Origin: Solirubrobacter ginsenosidimutans
Lineage (GTDB): Bacteria > Actinomycetota > Thermoleophilia > Solirubrobacterales > Solirubrobacteraceae
Direction: 5' to 3'
DNA length: 64,000 bases
Assembly: GCF_027587205.1 (NCBI RefSeq)
Contig: NZ_JAPDOD010000015.1
Coordinates: 1-64,000, forward strand
The translations under genes were made by a program, and so were the position numbers. The notes under the pieces are model-generated. The model worked only from the letters and a program-made list of their open reading frames with translations. It was not told the origin of the DNA and did no database searches. The number at the start of each line of letters is the position of its first letter. Position 1 is the stretch's first letter. Of the stretch, positions 18,458-26,189 are shown one piece after another.

Positions 18458-18820
18458 ATGGGTCTTACGGAGGGCATTGAACGCACTGACGAGTTCCGCG
18501 TTGAAGGCGACCTGCTGACCGACGTGGACGGGACGTTGCCGCTGCCCGTCCTCTCGACGCCGGGCATGATCGGGATGATGGAGTGGGCGGCGACGAGCCT
18601 CGTCCGTGACGAGCTGCCGCCCGGCCACGCCACGGTCGGCTTCGAGGTCTGCATCAAGCACGTGGGCGGGGCGCTCGAGGGCGCCCTGTGCACCGTGACC
18701 GCGCATCTGCGCGAGGTGATCGAGGAGCGCAAGCTGCGCTTCGACGTCGAGGTCAAGGAAGGCGAGCGCACGATCGGGGTCGGCACGCACGAGCGGCGCG
18801 TCATCCCCGTTACCGGCTGA
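18458..18820 (+). CDS. FlK-like hot-dog thioesterase
   Basis: A 120-residue hot-dog protein related to fluoroacetyl-CoA thioesterase FlK. It has T34 (STPGMIGMMEW), E42 and H68 (CIKHVG), with the same spacings (8 and 26 residues) as the FlK triad Thr42/Glu50/His76, plus the C-terminal GVGTHERRVI strand. It should hydrolyse a small acyl-CoA or keep one from accumulating; the acyl group is unknown. It sits 17 bp after the hybrid kinase and may be read with it or from its own -10. Confidence 0.8.
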   Translation: MGLTEGIERTDEFRVEGDLLTDVDGTLPLPVLSTPGMIGMMEWAATSLVRDELPPGHATVGFEVCIKHVGGALEGALCTVTAHLREVIEERKLRFDVEVKEGERTIGVGTHERRVIPVTG

Positions 18821-18904
18821 AGTCCTGGGCGCGATCTGCCGATACGCGCGCGTGTCGACGTCGATGCCGCGGGTCCTGTTGTCAGCCTGAAGGTTTTCCC
18901 GCTA

Positions 18905-18964
18905 TTTGCCGATAAGTCGGGTCACTGCTCCCGACCGAAAGTGGCTCTTGCCACGAAAGGCAAA
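18905..18964 (+). ncRNA. Candidate structured leader RNA (three-way junction) over the ribosome binding site
   Basis: Three perfect helices close a junction. P1: TTTGCC (18905-18910) with GGCAAA (18959-18964). P2: GTCGGG (18916-18921) with CCCGAC (18930-18935), 8-nt loop. P3: GTGGC (18941-18945) with GCCAC (18950-18954), TCTT loop. Junction strands are GATAA, CGAAA and GAAA. The only Shine-Dalgarno-like sequence (AAAGG, 18956-18960) for the GTG at 18971 is partly inside P1, so folding would hide it. It matches no riboswitch class that I can name. Main doubt: a possible promoter (TTGTCA 18879 / TATTTG 18903) would start transcription inside P1. Confidence 0.45.
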
Positions 18965-18970
18965 CCAGCC

Positions 18971-19615
18971 GTGTCCAGCATCCCCGCATCTCCCGCTCGT
19001 AAGGCCCATCGTCGCCGTCTGACCGCGTGGCTCGCCTTCGGTGCGGTCGGACTCGCGACCGGCGCCGTCTGGGCGACCGGCTTCGCGTCGGGCTCCGGCG
19101 CCAACGGCACCACCGCCATCTCGCCGGCGCTGACGAAGACCGCGCCCTCGACCGCGACGTCCGCGCTCGCGTCCACGACGTCCGCGGTCACGCCGCTCGC
19201 GTTCGACTGGCAAGGTCGCTGGGGCTCGATCGCTGCTGACACGACGATGTTCAAGGTCGACCTCAGCGGGTTCGCGTTCGCGGGCAAGAGCTACAACCTC
19301 GCGGTCCTGCTGGCCAACACGTCGGACATGAGCGGCTGGGCCTCGATGCAGCTCAAGCTCGAGCGCGTCGACGTCGCCGCGTCCGGCAGCTGCACCGCGT
19401 CGGCCTTCGACGGCGCCCAGCACGCGAAGGTCCTCAACTTCGACGACGAGGACGCGGGCGTCTACTGGAACGCCGTCCCGGGTGACGCGGTCTACTGCCT
19501 CGGGCTCGCCGCGAGCACGGGCGACGACGCCGCCGGGACGTTCCTGCGCGCCGCCCAGGACACGCCGCCGACGGCGTTCCCGACGTTCATCACCACCGTC
19601 GACCGCGCGTCGTAG
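18971..19615 (+). CDS. Exported protein with SipW/TasA-type signal region
   Basis: A 214-residue protein from GTG 18971, preceded by AAAGG 10 nt upstream; GTG 18941 is an alternative but lies in a predicted hairpin. A basic stretch (RKAHRRR) leads into a hydrophobic segment (AWLAFGAVGLATGAVWATG) and a small-residue region, the layout of SipW-dependent signal peptides. The mature part is Ser/Thr/Ala-rich, then a ~130-residue beta-type domain with paired cysteines. It is followed by a hairpin and an ER-type signal peptidase gene, so it is probably that enzyme's dedicated substrate, by analogy with TasA or camelysin. The molecular role is unknown. Confidence 0.7.
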   Translation: MSSIPASPARKAHRRRLTAWLAFGAVGLATGAVWATGFASGSGANGTTAISPALTKTAPSTATSALASTTSAVTPLAFDWQGRWGSIAADTTMFKVDLSGFAFAGKSYNLAVLLANTSDMSGWASMQLKLERVDVAASGSCTASAFDGAQHAKVLNFDDEDAGVYWNAVPGDAVYCLGLAASTGDDAAGTFLRAAQDTPPTAFPTFITTVDRAS

Positions 19616-19624
19616 GACGCTCCG

Positions 19625-19652
19625 GCCGGGGCGGGCGTGTGCCTGCCCCGGC
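19625..19652 (+). terminator. Strong hairpin between exported protein and signal peptidase genes
   Basis: GCCGGGGCGGGC (19625-19636), GTGT loop, GCCTGCCCCGGC (19641-19652): a 12-bp stem with one mismatch. No U-tract follows. It would act as an attenuator or RNA-stabilising end, allowing more substrate than peptidase. Confidence 0.5.
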
Positions 19653-19682
19653 TGATTGACCGCCGTACCCCTCCCTCCAGCC

Positions 19683-20849
19683 ATGCCGCCGACCGTCCTC
19701 CTCGCAGATCCCGCCATCCGGCTCGCCGGCGTGCGGACCGCTGGGCGTCGCGCCGCCGTCGTGCGGCGACGGCCGGTGCGCTGGGGGCGCGTGTTGATCG
19801 GCGCGCTGCTCACGGCGGTCGTGCTCGGACTCGCGTTCCTGCACACGTGGCCGCCGCTGGCGACGGTGATGTCGGGCAGCATGGCGCCGACGATCGACAC
19901 CGGTGACGTCGTCCTGCTCAAGCGCCTGGATCGGCCGGCGCGTGTCGGCGACATCGTCTCCGTCTCGGTCCCGGACGAGGCGCGCACCCGCTTCGGCTAC
20001 CCGCCCGTGGTCATCCACCGCATCGTCGTGATCGCGCGCGACGGCGCGATCACGACCAAGGGCGACGCCCACCGGACCCCCGATCCGTTCTCCGTCCCGA
20101 GCACGGCGGTGACGACGCGGGTCTTCGCGACCGTCCCGGCCGCCGGCCGCATCGTCGCCTTCCTCGGCAGCACGCTCGGCCTACTCTGGCTCGCGGCGGG
20201 CGGCGCACTGCTGCTCGGCCTGCCGCTGCTCGACCGCTACCGCGACGCCCAGCGCCGCGACATGGACGAACGCGAGACCCTGCAGTCCGCGCTCGAGGCG
20301 ATCACGGACGAGCTGGAGCGTGCGCGAGAGGCTCGCGGGCGCGAGGCCGAGGAGCTTGCGCGGACCCGCGCGGCGCGCGAGCGTGAGACGGAGGAACTGG
20401 CGCGCACGCGCGAGGCAGCCGACCGCGAACTGGCGACGCTCGCCGCCGAGTTGCGACGCACCCAGGAAGCGCGCGAGCGCGAGACGGAGGCGCTCGCCGC
20501 GGAGCTGGCGCGAACCCGCGAGGCGCGTGACCTCGAGGTCGCGGAGGCCAAGCACGAGCTCCGGCTCGTCACCGCCGCGTTCAACGTCCGCCTGCTGCAG
20601 TTGCCGGCGCAGATCGAGCGCGCCATCGCCGAGGCGTTCGCCGCCGCGGGGCAGGTGCCGCCTCCCCCGCCGCCGATCGCGCCCGCCCCGCCCGTGCCCA
20701 CGCCCGATCCCTTCGCCCGCCGCTTCGTCGCCGCATCCCAGTTCACTCCGACGCCAGACCTGTTGGGCGCGCTCAAACCGGCGCCACCTCCGCTCCCATG
20801 GGATGCACCTCCATCAGGTGCGGCGGCCGCGAAGGTTTTCGCCACGTAG
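19683..20849 (+). CDS. SipW/ER-type signal peptidase I with C-terminal coiled-coil extension
   Basis: A 388-residue protein. One membrane segment (about 36-55) precedes the S26B catalytic core: S66 in VMSGSMAPTIDTGDVV, H112 in YPPVVIHRIVVI and D128 in TTKGDA. A catalytic Ser/His rather than Ser/Lys marks the archaeal/ER/SipW branch. A second membrane segment (about 155-180) is followed by ~120 residues of charged coiled coil built from repeats such as ARTREA and ARERETE, then a Pro-rich tail. Such enzymes are usually under 200 residues, so the extension is unusual. The ATG at 19683 is preferred to the in-frame TTG at 19656. It pairs with the upstream exported protein. Confidence 0.85.
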   Translation: MPPTVLLADPAIRLAGVRTAGRRAAVVRRRPVRWGRVLIGALLTAVVLGLAFLHTWPPLATVMSGSMAPTIDTGDVVLLKRLDRPARVGDIVSVSVPDEARTRFGYPPVVIHRIVVIARDGAITTKGDAHRTPDPFSVPSTAVTTRVFATVPAAGRIVAFLGSTLGLLWLAAGGALLLGLPLLDRYRDAQRRDMDERETLQSALEAITDELERAREARGREAEELARTRAARERETEELARTREAADRELATLAAELRRTQEARERETEALAAELARTREARDLEVAEAKHELRLVTAAFNVRLLQLPAQIERAIAEAFAAAGQVPPPPPPIAPAPPVPTPDPFARRFVAASQFTPTPDLLGALKPAPPPLPWDAPPSGAAAAKVFAT

Positions 20850-20916
20850 GTGTCGATCGGGGCGGGGCCCGTTCGTCTTAACCGCGATCATCCGGCAAGA
20901 CGAAGGAGGCACCGCC

Positions 20917-21276
20917 ATGAAGTACATGATGCTGATCCACCAGGGCACGACCCCGACGCCGCAGGACCCGGAGGCGTGGGGGAAGCTCTCCAAGGAGGAG
21001 CAGGGCGCGGTGTTCGCCGCGTACCAGCAGCTCAACGAGACGCCCGGCGTGACCACGGGCCACGGGCTGCAGTCGCCGGAGACCGCGACCACGGTCCGGG
21101 TACAGGACGGCAAGACGCTGACGACGGATGGGCCGTTCGTGGAGCTCAAGGAGGCGCTCGGCGGCTACTTCATCTTCGACGGCGAGGACCTCGACGCCGC
21201 GATCGCGGTCGCGGCCAAGGTGCCCGCGGCGAGCATGGGCGGCGGGATCGAGATCCGCCCGATCCAGGAGTGGTAG
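20917..21276 (+). CDS. YCII/DGPF-domain protein
   Basis: A 119-residue protein starting [10 protein letters not shown], with the family hallmark [19 protein letters not shown]. It is preceded by an excellent AAGGAGG Shine-Dalgarno. DGPF proteins are co-encoded with ECF42 sigma factors, as here, where the sigma gene overlaps its end by 7 bp. The biochemical role is not established; a small-molecule-binding or ferredoxin-like enzyme fold is known for the family. Confidence 0.88.
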   Translation: MKYMMLIHQGTTPTPQDPEAWGKLSKEEQGAVFAAYQQLNETPGVTTGHGLQSPETATTVRVQDGKTLTTDGPFVELKEALGGYFIFDGEDLDAAIAVAAKVPAASMGGGIEIRPIQEW

Positions 21277-22442
21277 CGATCCTCGATCGCGTCTTCAGGG
21301 AGCAGCGGGGGCAGATCCTCGCCGCGCTGATCGGCTTCCTCGGCGATTTCGACCTCGCCGAGGAAGCCGCCCAGGAGGCGTTCGCGGTGGCGGCCGAGCG
21401 CTGGCCGAAGGAGGGCGTTCCGTCCGCGCCGGCCGTCTGGATCATCACGACCGCCAAGCGCCGCGCGATCGACCGCATCCGCCGCGACCAGACGCTCGCG
21501 GTCAAGACCCGCCTGCTCGAGCTGCCGCCCGAGGGCGTGGAGGACGAGATGGACGAGACCACCTTCCAAGACGAACGGCTCGAGCTGATCTTCACGTGCT
21601 GCCACCCCGCGCTCGCCACCGACGCGCAGGTCGCACTCACGCTGCGCACGCTCGGCGGGCTCACGACCCCCGAGATCGCCCGCGCCTTTCTCGTCCCCGA
21701 GCCCACGATGGCCCAGCGACTCGTCCGCGCCAAGAAGAAGATCAAGGCCGCCGGCATCCCGTTCCGCGTGCCGCCGGATCATCTCCTGCCGGACCGCCTG
21801 AACGCCGTGCTGGCCGTCGTCTACCTGATCTTCAACGAGGGCTACAGCGGCCGCAACGACCTCGCGGCGGAGGCGATCCGGCTCGGCCGCGCGCTCGCCG
21901 AGCTGATGCCCGACGAGCCCGAGGTCCACGCGCTGCTGGCCATGATGCTGCTGCACGACTCGCGCCGTGGCGCCCGCTTCGACGCCGACGGTGAGCTCGT
22001 GCTGCTCGCCGACCAGGACCGCTCGCGCTGGAACGCGACGCTGATCGCCGAGGGCAAGGCCCGGCTGGACCGCGCGCTCGCCCTGCGCGGCCGCGGTCCG
22101 TACGTCCTCCAGGCCGCCATCGCCGCGCTGCATGCCGACGACGAGCCGGACTGGAGCGAGATCGCCGCGCTCTACGGCGAGCTGGCCCGGCTCACCGACT
22201 CGCCGGTGGTCGAGCTGAGCCGCGCCGTCGCGGTCGCGGAGGCCGAAGGCCCCGAGCACGGCCTCGCGCTCGTCGACGCGCTCGACCTCGACGACTACCG
22301 CTACCTGCACTCCACGCGCGCCGAGCTGCTGCACCGCCTCGGCCGGACGGCCGACGCCCGCGACGCCTACCGACGCGCGCTCACGCTCGTCCACGACGGC
22401 GCCGAACGCCGCCTGCTGGAGCGAAAGCTCGCCGAGCTCTAG
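21270..22442 (+). CDS. ECF42-type RNA polymerase sigma factor
   Basis: About 390 residues. Sigma region 2 ([22 protein letters not shown] ... [16 protein letters not shown]), region 4 ([19 protein letters not shown] ... [14 protein letters not shown]), then a long ~200-residue C-terminal domain with TPR-like helices. This is the ECF42 architecture, in which the extension is needed for activity and the usual partner is a DGPF protein, present just upstream. GTG 21270 is the first usable start; it overlaps the DGPF stop. The 3' end overlaps the convergent SLATT gene by 4 bp. Confidence 0.87.
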   Translation: MVAILDRVFREQRGQILAALIGFLGDFDLAEEAAQEAFAVAAERWPKEGVPSAPAVWIITTAKRRAIDRIRRDQTLAVKTRLLELPPEGVEDEMDETTFQDERLELIFTCCHPALATDAQVALTLRTLGGLTTPEIARAFLVPEPTMAQRLVRAKKKIKAAGIPFRVPPDHLLPDRLNAVLAVVYLIFNEGYSGRNDLAAEAIRLGRALAELMPDEPEVHALLAMMLLHDSRRGARFDADGELVLLADQDRSRWNATLIAEGKARLDRALALRGRGPYVLQAAIAALHADDEPDWSEIAALYGELARLTDSPVVELSRAVAVAEAEGPEHGLALVDALDLDDYRYLHSTRAELLHRLGRTADARDAYRRALTLVHDGAERRLLERKLAEL

Positions 22443-23023
22443 CTCGGGGGGTGGAGCCCTTGCTCCGTGCTCTGGAGGCTGCCCCGGAAGTCGGAGATCC
22501 AGGTCCCGGTCTCGGCGGCGACGACGTCATTGACGTCGGCCACGAGCTTGCGCGCCAGCCCGAGCAGCACCGCGACCTCCGCGTCGGTCGGCGGGCTCGC
22601 CGTGCGCGTGCGCTCGATGTTCCACGCGTACTCGAACTCCTGGCGCAGGTTGGCGATCTGGGTCTCCGCGGTCATGTACCGCATCCAGGCGTTCGACGCC
22701 CCGAGATAGCGATCGACCGCGATCAACGCCGCGGCGATCACGAGGGCGACGGACGCCCAACCGGGCGCGAACGCCGGCTTGTCGCCGGTTGTGAAGATCT
22801 CCGACAGGATCGGCAGCAACGCCGCAGCCGTCCCGAGCAGCAGCGCCAACACCCGCAACACCCGCCCGGCCACGCGCTTCGGTGGACGATTCGCCGCGTA
22901 CCAGCGCTCACTCGCGACGGCGAGGCCCTGAGCGTGGACGTAGACCTTCGACAGCGACGCAGCCCGTTCGGCGGCCCCCCAGTCGAGCTCAGGAAGATCG
23001 GAGCGTGCGATGTCGCCTGACAC
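22439..23023 (-). CDS. SLATT-like (DUF4231-type) two-TM protein
   Basis: About 194 residues from GTG 23023. An N-terminal helical stretch leads to two adjacent membrane segments ([19 protein letters not shown] and [19 protein letters not shown]) and a long amphipathic helix ([20 protein letters not shown]). This resembles SLATT-domain proteins, predicted pore-forming effectors of nucleotide-signal conflict systems. No nucleotide cyclase, SMODS or SLOG gene is adjacent, so a defence role is only a possibility. The frame stays open upstream but that stretch looks non-coding. Confidence 0.6.
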   Translation of the reverse strand: MSGDIARSDLPELDWGAAERAASLSKVYVHAQGLAVASERWYAANRPPKRVAGRVLRVLALLLGTAAALLPILSEIFTTGDKPAFAPGWASVALVIAAALIAVDRYLGASNAWMRYMTAETQIANLRQEFEYAWNIERTRTASPPTDAEVAVLLGLARKLVADVNDVVAAETGTWISDFRGSLQSTEQGLHPPS

Positions 23024-23096
23024 GAGCGGCAGTCTGACGCGCTTCGCCGCTGTAACCAAGTTCTCATACAAACGTGCGGATCGGCACGAAGCGCGA

Positions 23097-23102
23097 TACG
23101 AT
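23097..23102 (+). promoter_or_regulatory. -10 element of small membrane protein gene
   Basis: TACGAT ends 7 nt before the ATG at 23110; TANNNT form, no Shine-Dalgarno, so probably leaderless. Confidence 0.4.
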
Positions 23103-23109
23103 CCGCTGC

Positions 23110-23403
23110 ATGGAACCGAACCGGTTCGACGATGTCGACACCCGGATCGTGGAGGAGCCCGCGGAGCGAGTCGCGCCGCGGCGCCGGTGGCGGGTCGGCC
23201 CCGCCGTGCTGGCGCTGACGGCGGCGCTCTCGTTGACGGGCTCGCTGGCGGCAGGCGCATCGGCGCTGACCAGCACCGCTCAGGCACCGACGGTCCAGAA
23301 GTCTGGGCACGTCGCGAAGCAGGGCCAGCGGTGGGGTCACCGTCACGGGCTGTGCGACAAGGACGACCAGAGCCGTTCGGCTCCGGCCGCCCTGAGCTAC
23401 TGA
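23110..23403 (+). CDS. Small hypothetical membrane or secreted protein
   Basis: A 97-residue protein. The acidic then Arg-rich N-terminus (VAPRRRWRVG) is followed by one hydrophobic segment (PAVLALTAALSLTGSLAAGA), which could be a signal anchor. A short basic C-terminal part with a single Cys (HRHGLCDKDD) follows. No family recognised. It has a plausible leaderless promoter and sits between the divergent SLATT gene and the convergent CocE gene, 3 bp from the latter's stop. Confidence 0.55.
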   Translation: MEPNRFDDVDTRIVEEPAERVAPRRRWRVGPAVLALTAALSLTGSLAAGASALTSTAQAPTVQKSGHVAKQGQRWGHRHGLCDKDDQSRSAPAALSY

Positions 23404-23406
23404 CTC

Positions 23407-25635
23407 CTAGGGATTCGTCGTCGACAACGTGAAGGTCAGCGTCCGCGTGTAAGCGCCGGTGCGGAGCGCGTCGGTGGCGCCGATGTGCTGGCGGAACGTG
23501 ATCGCGACCGCCGCGTTGGACACCGGGCCGGTCCAGGTCGCGGGCGCGATCTCCACCCGCAGCGTCTCTGGCAGCGCGAACGTGCCGTTCATCAGATGGC
23601 CGGGATCGCTCACGGTCAGCGCGGCGTCGCCGGCGGTGCTGATGACGTTCGCGGTGGTCGCGGCCGTGTACTCGCGGTCGACGCCGGGCGTGAACGCGCC
23701 GAACGTCGCCGGCGCGCCCATCGTCAGTGAGAGCGTGGCGCCGACGGTGCCGCCCGCGCTCCCGCCCGCCTCGGTCACGTAGTCGCGGGCGAGCTTGTCA
23801 CCCGCCGGCACGAGCTTCGCCGCCGGCGTGGCGACGGTCACGCCGTTGCCGAGGTTGCTGCCCGGCGCGTCGACCACCGGCAGCCGCAGCTGCAGCGCGG
23901 ACACGCCGATCGACTGCTGCGGCGCCGCCGAACCGGGCGTGCGCAGGTACGTCGAGTCCTGGGCGAGCAGCTCGAGCTTGAGCACGTGGCCCGGCTGGAC
24001 CGTCCAGGCCTGCGGGTGCAGCTGGAAGACCTGCTGCGTCGGGCCGGCACCCGCGCCCACCGGGCGCTGCACGCCGCGCGCGATCAGCCGCTGGGTCGCG
24101 CCGTCGACGTCGTAGAGCCGCGCCGCGACCATGTCGTTGGCGCCCTTGACGTCCAACGTGGCCACGATCGTGGGCGAACCGGCGAGCGTGTAGGCGGTGG
24201 TCGCCGCCGGGACCTTGTAGGTCGCGGCGCTCGCGTTGTCCGCGCTCGCCGTCGTCGTGCAGACGTCGCCGGAGGTGAACGCGTTGCTCGGCGCGGTGCC
24301 GGGTGCGACGATCGTCTGCGCCGCGCCACCGTCGAGCCGGATCTCCCCCGGCGCGAGCAACGCCCAGGACGCGGCGTGGTAGCGCGTGCCCGCCCCGCTG
24401 ACCGGGCACTTGGAGGTGAGGATGTCGACGCCGCCGCGCGCATCCGCGGGCTCGGACCCGACGCCGCGCACGTAGTAGTCCAGCCACGCGTTCTCGGCGA
24501 CCGTGAGCGCGGCACGGTCGGCCGCGGAGATCGCGCCGGCGCGCGGGCTGTGGCCGAAGTCGAGGTGGAACATCGAGATCGGCGCGTTCGGGTACTTCGC
24601 GCGGACCTTGTTGTAGTAGCGCAGCGACTCGTCGACCGGGAAGAGGTCGTCGTTCCAGCCGTTCGCCAGCAATGCGGGCGCGGGAGCGACGCTGTCGTCG
24701 ATGGAGAAGGCCGAGTGGTTCGCGGTCAGTTCGCTCACCATGTCCGCCGCGGCGGAGACGCCGTCGAACGGCCCACCGGTGTCGGTCAGGTTCTTCCAGC
24801 CCGTGATGTCGGCGCTGGAATCCGTGCCGACCGGTGCGTAGAAGCCGGCCAGCGCGCCACCGAGGTAGAGCGTGGTGTTCCAGCTCTGCTTCTGCACGCC
24901 GACGCGATGGCCGCCGCTCAGGTAGGACGCGTTGGCGACGTAGTCGAGGTTGCTGCCGTTGGGCGTCAGCGCGTAGGCGATGTCGCTCCACGTGTACTCC
25001 GGCACCGTCGCGGCGATCGTCATCGGCTTGCCGAGCGGGCTCGTCCAGGGCACGAGCGTGCCGTTGGGCAGCTGCGTGCGGTTGCGCAGCGCGCCGAGCG
25101 CGATCGACATGCCGCCGCCGTAGGACCCGCCGGTGGCGCCGATCTTCGCCGGATCGACGACGCCGTCGTCGGCGAGCTGGCCGAGCGCGTACTGCGCGTC
25201 ACGCACCTCGTAGCCGTTGTGCATGAGGTGGATGTAGCCCTTGCCGACGCAGCGCGCGTCGGTGCGCATCGCCGCGCCGCAGGAGGCGCCCCAGCCGCGG
25301 TCGGTCATCGTGAACACGGCGTACCCGCGGGTGAGGGCGCGCTGGGCGTCGGTGCCGTTCAGCGCGAGCTTCGACCCGCCCCACCCGTGGTAGATCCCGA
25401 TCACCGGCCACGCGCCGTCCGGCGCCGCCTCCGGCGGGAACCCGACGTTGACGTCGAGCGGGATCCCGTCCCAGGACAGGATCGAGCCGCTACAGAACCG
25501 CTGCCCGTTCGCCTGGACGGTGCAGTTGAGCGGCGTGGTGGTCTTCGTGAAGACCTGCGAGATCGCGGCGTCCGCCGACGGCGTCGCGATCAGCCCGGCG
25601 GCGATGACCGCGACCGCGGACAGCTTCCTGCGCAT
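23407..25635 (-). CDS. Secreted S15/CocE-family alpha/beta hydrolase (X-Pro dipeptidyl-peptidase-like)
   Basis: A 742-residue protein with an N-terminal signal peptide (MRRKLSAVAVIAAGLIATPS, ADA cut). The alpha/beta-hydrolase domain has nucleophile S171 in GATGGSYGGGMS, Asp in ANGWNDDLFPVDES and His in LDFGHSPRAG. The C-terminal half contains the beta jelly-roll of the family and a further Ig-like region. Members cleave X-Pro peptides or acyl esters; the substrate is not predictable. The ATG at 25635 has a superb GGAGGAGGG Shine-Dalgarno, so it is chosen over an upstream in-frame start. Likely secreted, with several Cys pairs. Confidence 0.85.
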   Translation of the reverse strand: MRRKLSAVAVIAAGLIATPSADAAISQVFTKTTTPLNCTVQANGQRFCSGSILSWDGIPLDVNVGFPPEAAPDGAWPVIGIYHGWGGSKLALNGTDAQRALTRGYAVFTMTDRGWGASCGAAMRTDARCVGKGYIHLMHNGYEVRDAQYALGQLADDGVVDPAKIGATGGSYGGGMSIALGALRNRTQLPNGTLVPWTSPLGKPMTIAATVPEYTWSDIAYALTPNGSNLDYVANASYLSGGHRVGVQKQSWNTTLYLGGALAGFYAPVGTDSSADITGWKNLTDTGGPFDGVSAAADMVSELTANHSAFSIDDSVAPAPALLANGWNDDLFPVDESLRYYNKVRAKYPNAPISMFHLDFGHSPRAGAISAADRAALTVAENAWLDYYVRGVGSEPADARGGVDILTSKCPVSGAGTRYHAASWALLAPGEIRLDGGAAQTIVAPGTAPSNAFTSGDVCTTTASADNASAATYKVPAATTAYTLAGSPTIVATLDVKGANDMVAARLYDVDGATQRLIARGVQRPVGAGAGPTQQVFQLHPQAWTVQPGHVLKLELLAQDSTYLRTPGSAAPQQSIGVSALQLRLPVVDAPGSNLGNGVTVATPAAKLVPAGDKLARDYVTEAGGSAGGTVGATLSLTMGAPATFGAFTPGVDREYTAATTANVISTAGDAALTVSDPGHLMNGTFALPETLRVEIAPATWTGPVSNAAVAITFRQHIGATDALRTGAYTRTLTFTLSTTNP

Positions 25636-25698
25636 TTGAGACCCTCCTCCTCCGTGAACCCGCCGCCAATGACAGCACGTCAACAGGAGGGAAACAAC

Positions 25699-26172
25699 TC
25701 AACCCCCGCGTAGGTCTGCGATCACCTCGGACGCGATCCGCAGACGCAGGGCGAGGATCCGCGCGAGGTCGCGCAGCATCGCGTTGGCCAGCGCGGGCTC
25801 GTGCTCGAGCAGCCGGTCGAACCCCGCGGTGTCGAGCCGCACCACTTCGACGTCCGTGACCGCATCAAGCGTCGCCGAACGCGGCTTGGCGTCGAAGAAC
25901 GCGAGCTCGCCGAGCACCGACGGCGCGTCGATCGTCTTGAAGGCCCCTTCGTCGCGCGGCAACCGCACACCGACGGTGCCCTCGGTCAGCAGGTAGAGCG
26001 CGCGATCCAGCTCACCCGCCTGCACGAGCGCCAAGCCGGCGCCGATCTGGCGGACCTCGGCGTGGGAGAAGATCGCCGCCCAGTCGGACGCGGTCGCCTC
26101 GGGCAGGAACAGCAGGTCGGCCGAGTTCTCGTGGGCTTCCTCGGCGAAGACGATGAAGGGACCGGCGTGCAC
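25699..26172 (-). CDS. Cyclic nucleotide-binding (CNB/CAP-like) domain protein
   Basis: About 157 residues from GTG 26172: a single CNB beta-barrel (IFSHAEVRQIGAGLALVQAGELDRALYLLTEG ... VLGELAFFDAKPRSATLDAVTDVEVVRLD) plus C-terminal helices, without a DNA-binding domain. The phosphate-binding cassette has GELAFFD...RSAT, close to the canonical GE(L/I)(A/G)L...RAAT, so nucleotide binding is plausible. It starts 17 nt after the AlkZ-like gene and is probably co-transcribed. It may act as a regulatory subunit or adaptor (inference). Confidence 0.75.
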   Translation of the reverse strand: MHAGPFIVFAEEAHENSADLLFLPEATASDWAAIFSHAEVRQIGAGLALVQAGELDRALYLLTEGTVGVRLPRDEGAFKTIDAPSVLGELAFFDAKPRSATLDAVTDVEVVRLDTAGFDRLLEHEPALANAMLRDLARILALRLRIASEVIADLRGG

Positions 26173-26189
26173 GGCCCCAACGTACAGGG

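Noticed and set aside
18879..18908. TTGTCA-N18-TATTTG as the promoter of the exported-protein gene
   Set aside because: Spacing is acceptable, but a start about 7 nt downstream would remove the 5' strand of helix P1, which is otherwise perfectly matched. Left open and given as the main counter-argument to the RNA finding.
18905..18964. Identification of the leader RNA as a c-di-GMP-I (GEMM) riboswitch
   Set aside because: GGCAAACC resembles part of the GEMM core and c-di-GMP genes are nearby, but the GGGACGCAAAGCC half and the tetraloop/receptor pair are missing. I kept it as an unassigned structure.
22439..23403. Complete nucleotide-signal defence system around the SLATT protein
   Set aside because: No cyclase/nucleotidyltransferase sensor, SLOG or protease partner within reach; neighbours are an ECF42 sigma factor and a CocE hydrolase.
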